Of a DNA stretch of 64,000 nucleotides, positions 59,004 through 64,000 are shown piece after piece. Every line of letters begins with the position of its first letter. The stretch's first letter is position 1. The position numbers were made by a program, and so were the translations under genes. The notes below the pieces were generated by a model. That model searched no databases and was not told where the DNA came from. It worked only from the letters and a program-made list of their open reading frames with translations. Origin of the DNA: Bradyrhizobium guangzhouense (GTDB lineage Bacteria; Pseudomonadota; Alphaproteobacteria; Rhizobiales; Xanthobacteraceae); the NCBI RefSeq assembly GCF_004114955.1, contig NZ_CP030053.1, positions 248,001 through 312,000 on the forward strand. The letters run 5' to 3'.

Positions 59004-59597
59004 ATGCGCCGGCTGTTCATATCGCACGCAATCAGCGCGGCTGCGCTTCTCGCGCTCGGCGTTTTCTCCGCAAGCGCCGCCGACAATGCGGCGGTCCAGG
59101 AGAAAGCGGCCGTTTGCTCCGGCTGCCACGGCGAGAATGGCATCTCGCAGACCGAGAACATCCCCTCGTTGGCGGGCCAGCCCGATCAATTCCTGCAATG
59201 GCAGCTCGTGTTCTTCCGCGCCGGCTCGCGCAAGAACGAGCAGATGCAGCCGATCGCCGAAGAGATCACCAATGAGGACGTGCGCAGTCTCGGCGCCTAT
59301 TTCGCGGCGATGACGCCGCCGAAGCCCGCCGAGGACGGGGATCCCGACCTGTCGAAGAAAGGCGCGCAGGTTGCGTCCGGCCGCCGTTGCGCCTCGTGTC
59401 ACACGGACAGCTTTGCCGGCACCAAGGCCGTCGCGCGGCTCGCGGGCCAGCGCGAGGAATATCTGGTCAAAGCGCTGCACGATTACAAAGCGGGCCAGCG
59501 CGTCGGCGGCGGCGTCGCCGCGATGGCCGACGTCGCCTATCGCATGAGCGATGAGGAAATCACGGCGGTGGCGCACTATCTGGCGTATTTCAAATAG
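59004..59597 (+). CDS. Dihaem cytochrome c (c4-like)
   Basis: A 197-residue secreted protein (signal HAISAAALLALGVFSASA) with two haem-binding motifs, CSGCH (residues 38-42) and CASCH near 132. Periplasmic electron carrier. It lies 188 bases after the sugar dehydrogenase on the same strand with a terminator and repeat between, so separate transcription is likely; electron transfer from the dehydrogenase is an inference. Confidence 0.93.
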   Translation: MRRLFISHAISAAALLALGVFSASAADNAAVQEKAAVCSGCHGENGISQTENIPSLAGQPDQFLQWQLVFFRAGSRKNEQMQPIAEEITNEDVRSLGAYFAAMTPPKPAEDGDPDLSKKGAQVASGRRCASCHTDSFAGTKAVARLAGQREEYLVKALHDYKAGQRVGGGVAAMADVAYRMSDEEITAVAHYLAYFK

Positions 59598-59620
59598 CGC
59601 AGAGGTGTTGCGCAGACCCC

Positions 59621-59771
59621 GCCGTCGTCCCTGACAAGCGTCAGCGCAGATTCGAGACCCATACGCCGCAGCATGAGTTTGGCGAAGACTGGGAGTTAGC
59701 AGTCTCGCGCAATGATTCAATCTTGTGGTCATGGATCCCGGGCTCGCGCTACGCGCGCCCCGGGATGATGG
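59621..59771. repeat. Palindromic repeat, family A
   Basis: GCCGTCGTCCCTG and GAGACCCATACGCCGCAGCA at the 5' side, GGATCCCGGGCTCGCGC and CCCCGGGATGATGG at the 3' side. It lies between the convergent cytochrome c and panE-like genes. Confidence 0.8.
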
Positions 59772-59782
59772 AAGAGTATGTG

Positions 59783-60706
59783 CTACCCCGCCCGCTGCTT
59801 CTCATACGCCTTCAGATGCGTGTACGCGATACGCAGCTTCGGCACCGGCACCTTGGCCGCGTCAGCGCGGGCGATGAGGTCGCCGATCACGTGATCGGCC
59901 TCGACAGGCAAACCCGCGTTGACGTCGCGGAACATCGAGGCCGTCATCGGCGAGCCCTCCGTGGTGAGGTTGCCCTTCACGCGCTCGAAGAACGGACCGC
60001 CCGGCGGGTAGCCCGACGCCGTTGCGATCGCGCTGGTCTCGTCTAGCATGCCGAGCAGGAAATCCCGGCCGCCGGGCGCGGCGAGGATGTTGCCGACAGA
60101 GGTGCGCATCAGGCTGGTGGAGGCCGCGAGTGAAGACAGGAACACCCACTTCTCCCACATGTCCTGCATGATATTCTGGCTGGCCGTGGCACCCTTGATG
60201 CCGCTCCTGAAGGCCTCGTCGATCGTCTTGACGCGATCCGACATCGTGCCGTCGCGCTCGCCGTAATTGATCGACTGCATTGGCTGCAGCTGCACCACTT
60301 CGCGCTTCTCGTTCAAGGTCGCGGCAATGGCGCAGAGGCCGCCGAGCACGCGCTCCTTGCCGAAGACGGCATCGAGCGTGTCGAGATGCTTCATGCCGTT
60401 GAGCATCGGGATGATCGCGGTGTTGGAGCCTACCGCGGGCGCAAACGACTTGATGGCATCGTCGAGGTCGAACGCCTTGCAGCTGAGCAAGACGACGTCG
60501 AACTTGTCCTTGATCGCGTCGGCTTGAACAGTCGGCGGATTTTTCAGCGTCACATCGCCATTCGGGCTCTTGATGACGAGGCCTGCGCTCGCAAGCTCGC
60601 CGGCGCGCCTGGCGCGGACCAGGAATGTGACGTCGCGGCCGGCCTGCAACAGCCTGCCACCAAAATAGCCGCCGATGGCGCCAGCGCCGACCACGAGGAT
60701 GCGCAT
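59783..60706 (-). CDS. Ketopantoate reductase-like protein (2-dehydropantoate 2-reductase)
   Basis: A 307-residue protein of the PanE/ApbA family, which reduces 2-dehydropantoate with NADPH in pantothenate synthesis. The Rossmann motif VGAGAIGGYFGGRL is at residues 6-19, and the conserved KWVFLSSLAASTSLMR segment contains the catalytic Lys. Paralogues of different substrate occur in rhizobia, so the symbol is withheld. The start is the ATG at 60706; the frame to 60748 lies in a repeat. Confidence 0.88.
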   Translation of the reverse strand: MRILVVGAGAIGGYFGGRLLQAGRDVTFLVRARRAGELASAGLVIKSPNGDVTLKNPPTVQADAIKDKFDVVLLSCKAFDLDDAIKSFAPAVGSNTAIIPMLNGMKHLDTLDAVFGKERVLGGLCAIAATLNEKREVVQLQPMQSINYGERDGTMSDRVKTIDEAFRSGIKGATASQNIMQDMWEKWVFLSSLAASTSLMRTSVGNILAAPGGRDFLLGMLDETSAIATASGYPPGGPFFERVKGNLTTEGSPMTASMFRDVNAGLPVEADHVIGDLIARADAAKVPVPKLRIAYTHLKAYEKQRAG

Positions 60707-60731
60707 GGGAAAGTCCTTATTGTTGTTTCTT

Positions 60732-60760
60732 CCGTCGTCCCGGAGCATGCCAGAACGACC
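60732..60760. repeat. Palindromic repeat, family A (partial)
   Basis: CCGTCGTCCCGG followed after ten bases by GAACGACC, a short truncated family A copy upstream of the panE-like gene. Confidence 0.5.
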
Positions 60761-60794
60761 TTAAACAGACCACCCGCTTTCTGGGGATGCTGGA

Positions 60795-61403
60795 TCACTT
60801 CCCAAGCACCATCTCCTCGACCTCGCGGAGCTGCTCCTTGCCGAAGAACATCTCGTTGCCGACGAAGAAGGTCGGCGAGCCGAACGCACCGCGCGCGACT
60901 GCTTCCTCGGTGTTCTTGATCAGCTTGCCCTTCACCTCCGCCTCCTGGGCACGGGCGAACAGTTTTTGGGCATCGAGACCCGAAGACGCGAGCGCCTTCA
61001 CTGCTACTTCAGGATCGTCCATCTTCTTCGGCTCGCGCCACATGTGATGGAAGGCCGCGTCCACGTATTTCTCGAACACGCCCTCGAGCTGCGCCGCGAT
61101 CGCGGCGCGCATCAGGTTCAGCGTGTTGACAGGGAAGTTGGGATTGAAGACGTAAGGCTGAACCTTGAAACGCTTGAGGAAGCGCTCGGTCTCGACCTGC
61201 TGGAATTCGCGCTTGTTCTTGACGCCGGCGAGCGTCTCCGCCGGCGATTTGTTGTTGGTCGACTTGAAGATGCCACCGAGCAGAATCGGCACATACTCGA
61301 ACTTGACGCCGATACGCTGCTCGATCGCGGGAATCGCCAGATGACTGAGGAAGGCGTTCGGGCTGCCGAAATCGAACAGGAATTGCGGGGCTGTACGGGT
61401 CAA
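60795..61403 (-). CDS. 2-hydroxychromene-2-carboxylate isomerase-like (DsbA/GST-kappa fold)
   Basis: A 202-residue thioredoxin-fold protein of the HCCA isomerase family, which in aromatic degradation isomerises 2-hydroxychromene-2-carboxylate with glutathione. It shows FDFGSPNAFLSHLAIPAIE with the GSH-activating Ser, and GAFGSPTFFVGNEMFFGKEQL. The start is a TTG at 61403 with AGGGAG upstream; a GTG at 61424 is possible. Substrate in this strain is unknown. Confidence 0.87.
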   Translation of the reverse strand: MTRTAPQFLFDFGSPNAFLSHLAIPAIEQRIGVKFEYVPILLGGIFKSTNNKSPAETLAGVKNKREFQQVETERFLKRFKVQPYVFNPNFPVNTLNLMRAAIAAQLEGVFEKYVDAAFHHMWREPKKMDDPEVAVKALASSGLDAQKLFARAQEAEVKGKLIKNTEEAVARGAFGSPTFFVGNEMFFGKEQLREVEEMVLGK

Positions 61404-61493
61404 ATGCGTTCTCCCTGACGTCACTTTTCACCCATTGTGGCGCAGGGCGCGCCACAGGTCCACCTTTTAATGATGGTCATAATATCTTGAGGA

Positions 61494-62843
61494 TCAGACC
61501 AGGCGCTGGATCGCCTGCTTGCGCCACACCAGGAGGTAATAGCCCATCTGCAGGAGGAACATGGCGCAGAACACGATCGGATAGGCGGCCCACACGCCTT
61601 GGAGGCCGATCGCGCGGCTGAGGATCACCGCCGACGGCAGCTCGATTACGACAATGGCAAAGATCGACAGCAGCATCGGCGTCAGCGCCACACCCGCCGC
61701 GCGCATCGCACCGGAGAACGTGGTCGCAAGGCCGAACGGCACCGAGCTCCACAAGGCGACGAAGAGCAGTGCCTTCGCCAGGTCGAGCACGGCGCCGTCG
61801 GTGATGAAAATGCCGAGCACGGCGCGCGGCATCATATAGATCAGCGCCACCAGGCCGCCGGTCAGGACGAGGTTGAACGCAAGACCGGTACGCACGATGC
61901 CGTCGAGCCGGGCCCGGTCGCCGCCGCCGACGGCCTGCGCGCCGAGGATCGAGACCGCGATCGAAATCGACATCGCCGTGAACTGCGTGTAGCCCATGAC
62001 CTGATTGACGGCACCATACGCAGCCGTCGCATCGGATCCAAAGCCGTTGACGAGGCCGAGCAATACCAGCTCGGCGATCGCCATCACGACCATACCGATC
62101 GCACTGGGCAATCCAATGCCCAGAATCTGTCCGATCACGGCGCGGTTGAGCCTGATATGGCGCAGCAGAGCGATATCAGGCGCGAGCGCGTGCTTCTTCC
62201 GCAGCAGATAGGCGCCGAGCACGAGCAGCGTCACGGCATTGCAGATCGCAGCCGCCCAGGCCGGGCTGGTGATGCCGAGCGCCGGCAGGCCGAAGGCGCC
62301 GTGGATCAGCATCGGTGTCAGGATCAGGCCGATCGTCGTTGACAACGACAGCGCCAGCAGCGGTGTCACGGCATCACCGACGCCGCGGATCATTGCCGTC
62401 ATCAGCAGGAAGGTGAAGCCGAGCGGCATCGTCAGCAGCATGACGCGGGCGTAGGCACTGGCAGGAGCGAGAATGTCCGCGGGCGTTGCGAGCGCGATCA
62501 TCAATTGCCGGCTGAACAGGCCACCGATCAATCCCACCGATATTGCGAGCAGCAGGCCGACCGCGAGCGTCGTGCCTGCGACAATCTTGATCCTGTCGTG
62601 CTTGCCAGCGCCGAAGGCCTGGCCGATCAGCACGGTGGCGCCCGTGCTCAGGCCCATGACGAAGGCGAACAGGAAGAAGAACACCGGAAAGAATGTCGAG
62701 ACCGCTGCGAGCGCGTCGACGCCCATCATCTGGCCGAGATAGACGTTGCTGACGGTGCCGAACAGCGATTGCAGCGCGTTGCCCAGCATCAGCGGCGCGA
62801 GGAAGCGCAGGAAGTTTTTCCAGGGAGGCTTTGGGGCGGACAT
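61494..62843 (-). CDS. MATE-family multidrug efflux transporter
   Basis: A 449-residue, 12-helix MATE protein exporting organic cations in exchange for H+ or Na+. It shows the two homologous halves, including LAPLMLGNALQSLFGTVSNVYLGQMMGVDALAAVS at the start of the first and a corresponding IGQILGIGLPSAIGMVVMAIAELVLLGLVNGFGSDATAAYGAVNQVM in the second. The start at 62843 has AAAGG upstream. Its substrate cannot be told. Its upstream neighbour is the DUF2239 gene. Confidence 0.93.
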   Translation of the reverse strand: MSAPKPPWKNFLRFLAPLMLGNALQSLFGTVSNVYLGQMMGVDALAAVSTFFPVFFFLFAFVMGLSTGATVLIGQAFGAGKHDRIKIVAGTTLAVGLLLAISVGLIGGLFSRQLMIALATPADILAPASAYARVMLLTMPLGFTFLLMTAMIRGVGDAVTPLLALSLSTTIGLILTPMLIHGAFGLPALGITSPAWAAAICNAVTLLVLGAYLLRKKHALAPDIALLRHIRLNRAVIGQILGIGLPSAIGMVVMAIAELVLLGLVNGFGSDATAAYGAVNQVMGYTQFTAMSISIAVSILGAQAVGGGDRARLDGIVRTGLAFNLVLTGGLVALIYMMPRAVLGIFITDGAVLDLAKALLFVALWSSVPFGLATTFSGAMRAAGVALTPMLLSIFAIVVIELPSAVILSRAIGLQGVWAAYPIVFCAMFLLQMGYYLLVWRKQAIQRLV

Positions 62844-62931
62844 GAGGTTGCCTTTCATCAGGGCGAGCAAAGCTGTTGCCGCGTGAGGCGCGGCTCGGCC
62901 GTTGATGGGTGGTTGGAGAGCGGCGCGCGGC

Positions 62932-63528
62932 TTACGCGCGGTCGCTGTAGGCGAGCTTGACGATGTGGTCGCGAATGTCGGCCGGCCAGTCGGCAATCAG
63001 TGCGGTGAAGCGCCGCCGGTCATCTGCGAACAGTGCGCGCGAGGCTTCCTCGAACTGAGCGAGGTTGCCGGCCATGGTCGACATGAAATGATAGGCCGCA
63101 TCGCGCGCCTGCCGTTCGCGGTCCTTGTCGCCGCTCGCGCGCCTGGCCTCTTCGACGAGTTTTCGCAACGCGACCGATGCGCCGCCGGGCTGCGCATTGA
63201 GCCATTCCCAATGCCGCGGCAACAGCGTCACCTCGCGTGCGACGACGCCGAGCTTCGGCCGGCCGCGCCCGCGCGGCTCGGCCGGCGGCTCGGTTTCCTC
63301 GACCGGCGGCGGGATCTGCTTCGCCAGACGCGCCAGCACCTCGCGATCCCCGCCACGCAGATCGAAGTCGATCGATCGGCCCGTAGCGTCCGAGAAGATG
63401 ATGATGGTCTCGTTCGGCCGCGGCGCGACCCGTTTGACGACCAGCGCGACCTCTCCAGCCGGCCCGGACACCAGGCGGCGCTGCCCCTGGAAGGCGGTGA
63501 AAATCGTCTGCATTGAAATCATTGCCAT
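62932..63528 (-). CDS. DUF2239 family protein
   Basis: A 198-residue protein of the DUF2239 family, function unknown; it has QTIFTAFQGQRRLVSG at the N-terminus, a Pro/Glu-rich linker (PPPVEETEPPAEPRGRGRPKLG), and a C-terminal helical part. The start at 63528 is inferred: the frame is open upstream to 63654, but a strong promoter pair lies at 63548-63576, downstream of that point. An ATG at 63513 is possible as well. Confidence 0.82.
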   Translation of the reverse strand: MAMISMQTIFTAFQGQRRLVSGPAGEVALVVKRVAPRPNETIIIFSDATGRSIDFDLRGGDREVLARLAKQIPPPVEETEPPAEPRGRGRPKLGVVAREVTLLPRHWEWLNAQPGGASVALRKLVEEARRASGDKDRERQARDAAYHFMSTMAGNLAQFEEASRALFADDRRRFTALIADWPADIRDHIVKLAYSDRA

Positions 63529-63547
63529 ATTGACCACGTTGGCGATT

Positions 63548-63587
63548 TTAATATCCGGGTAAATAGCTGCCGTCAATATACCCGGGT
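63548..63587 (-). promoter_or_regulatory. DUF2239 promoter with CCGGGT operator boxes
   Basis: Minus-strand TTGACG (63576-63571), 17 bases, TATTAA (63553-63548). The boxes ATATCCGGGTAAA (63551-63563, in the spacer) and ATACCCGGGTGAA (63578-63590, upstream of the -35) repeat the core CCGGGT. ACCCGGGT (63580-63587) is a perfect palindrome. This suggests repression, with an unidentified regulator. Confidence 0.65.
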
Positions 63588-63676
63588 GAAAATATCCGGC
63601 CGGCCGGCTCGACATTGTGTTCCCGGGCTGGCAGGTACTCGGCCGACCGACCACGCCCGCCTTTAAGGATTTCGCG

Positions 63677-64000
63677 ATGCTGACCGTCCATCACCTCAAC
63701 AATTCGCGTTCGCAGCGGGTGCTGTGGCTGCTCGAGGAGTTGGGCGTGCCCTACGAGATCGTGCGCTATCAGCGTCAGCCGGATATGCGCGCGCCGAAGG
63801 AGCTGCGTGCGATCCATCCGCTCGGCAAGTCGCCCGTCATCACAGATAACGGCAACACCATCGCCGAGTCAGGTGCGATCATCGAATATCTCGTCGCGAC
63901 TTACGGTAATGGCCGGTTGATCCCGCCGCCAAACACACCGGAGCGGCTGCGCTTTACCTATTGGCTGCATTACGCGGAAGGCTCTGCGATGTCGCCGCTG
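63677..64000 (+). CDS. Glutathione S-transferase (3' end cut by window)
   Basis: A 108-residue N-terminal part (window end at codon 108). It has the thioredoxin-like N-domain with HHLNNSRSQRVLWLLEELGVPYEIV (the Ser of the active site) and HPLGKSPVITDNGNTIAESGAIIEYL, the GSH-binding cis-Pro (SPV) and ES motif. The linker to the helical C-domain begins at PNTPERLRF. The ATG follows AAGGA. Divergent from DUF2239, with the shared regulatory gap. Confidence 0.93.
   Translation, partial: MLTVHHLNNSRSQRVLWLLEELGVPYEIVRYQRQPDMRAPKELRAIHPLGKSPVITDNGNTIAESGAIIEYLVATYGNGRLIPPPNTPERLRFTYWLHYAEGSAMSPL

Overview
The window is GC-rich chromosomal DNA of an alphaproteobacterium, most likely Bradyrhizobium or a very close Nitrobacteraceae relative. 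The evidence is the gene order (hslVU; secB next to dnaQ-coaE-maf-PPSR; hemJ-rho-mnmE-mnmG-rsmG-parA-parB; holA-lptE-leuS), the rhizobial parS sequence GTTTCACGTGAAAC, and several families of short palindromic intergenic repeats typical of that genus. The species is inferred; no 16S gene is present. No IS element, prophage or CRISPR array was seen.

Layout. 1-2.5 kb: hslV (missing one base at its 5' end), a DUF2585 membrane protein and hslU. 2.7-10.4 kb: a lone membrane protein; the timA-mltA-smr operon; secB; and dnaQ-coaE-maf-PPSR on the minus strand. 10.4-10.9 kb: a non-coding gap between divergent housekeeping blocks, with GANTC, CtrA-like and DnaA-box-like sites, which I propose as the replication origin. 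10.9-19.5 kb: hemJ, rho, mnmE, mnmG, rsmG, parA and parB, with five intact parS sites inside the mnmE-mnmG and mnmG-rsmG junctions. 19.5-23.8 kb: holA, lptE and leuS. 24-32.3 kb: two diguanylate cyclases, a PLP-binding protein, a hydratase, an L,D-transpeptidase, an OmpR-type regulator, a cyclic-nucleotide-binding protein, xthA and lolA. 32.4-36 kb: ftsK and a dapC-like aminotransferase. 36.4-41.8 kb: two glnK-amtB ammonium modules on the same strand, separated by a second-type clpP and an ArsR-SRPBCC pair. 42-51.1 kb: a GYF-domain membrane protein, tesB, a UbiH-type hydroxylase, Trm112, a TetR-controlled operon (membrane protein, crotonase, NAD-binding protein), a PepSY/cytochrome b561 pair, a LonN protein and a thioredoxin-TPR protein. 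51.4-53.8 kb: tRNA-Gly(GCC) followed by a small accessory segment carrying a Fic toxin-antitoxin-like pair, flanked by a decayed copy of the start of the next gene. 53.9-56.9 kb: a PAS histidine kinase and a response regulator fused to a class III nucleotide cyclase. 57.5-59.6 kb: a secreted PQQ-type sugar dehydrogenase and a dihaem cytochrome c. 59.8-64 kb: panE-like reductase, HCCA isomerase, MATE transporter, DUF2239 protein, and a glutathione S-transferase cut by the window end.

How the parts fit. The core is an origin-proximal housekeeping region: chromosome segregation (ParAB/parS, FtsK), replication (HolA, DnaQ), protein quality control (HslUV, ClpP, CnoX-like, SecB) and tRNA modification (MnmE/MnmG). 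Nitrogen sensing by PII proteins is doubled, and only the first module has a recognisable sigma-54-type promoter. The less ordinary elements are the Fic module with a changed Fic motif, the sensor kinase wired to a nucleotide cyclase, and several self-contained operator/promoter designs (TetR twin operators, an ArsR operator that swallows its own promoter, CCGGGT boxes before DUF2239).
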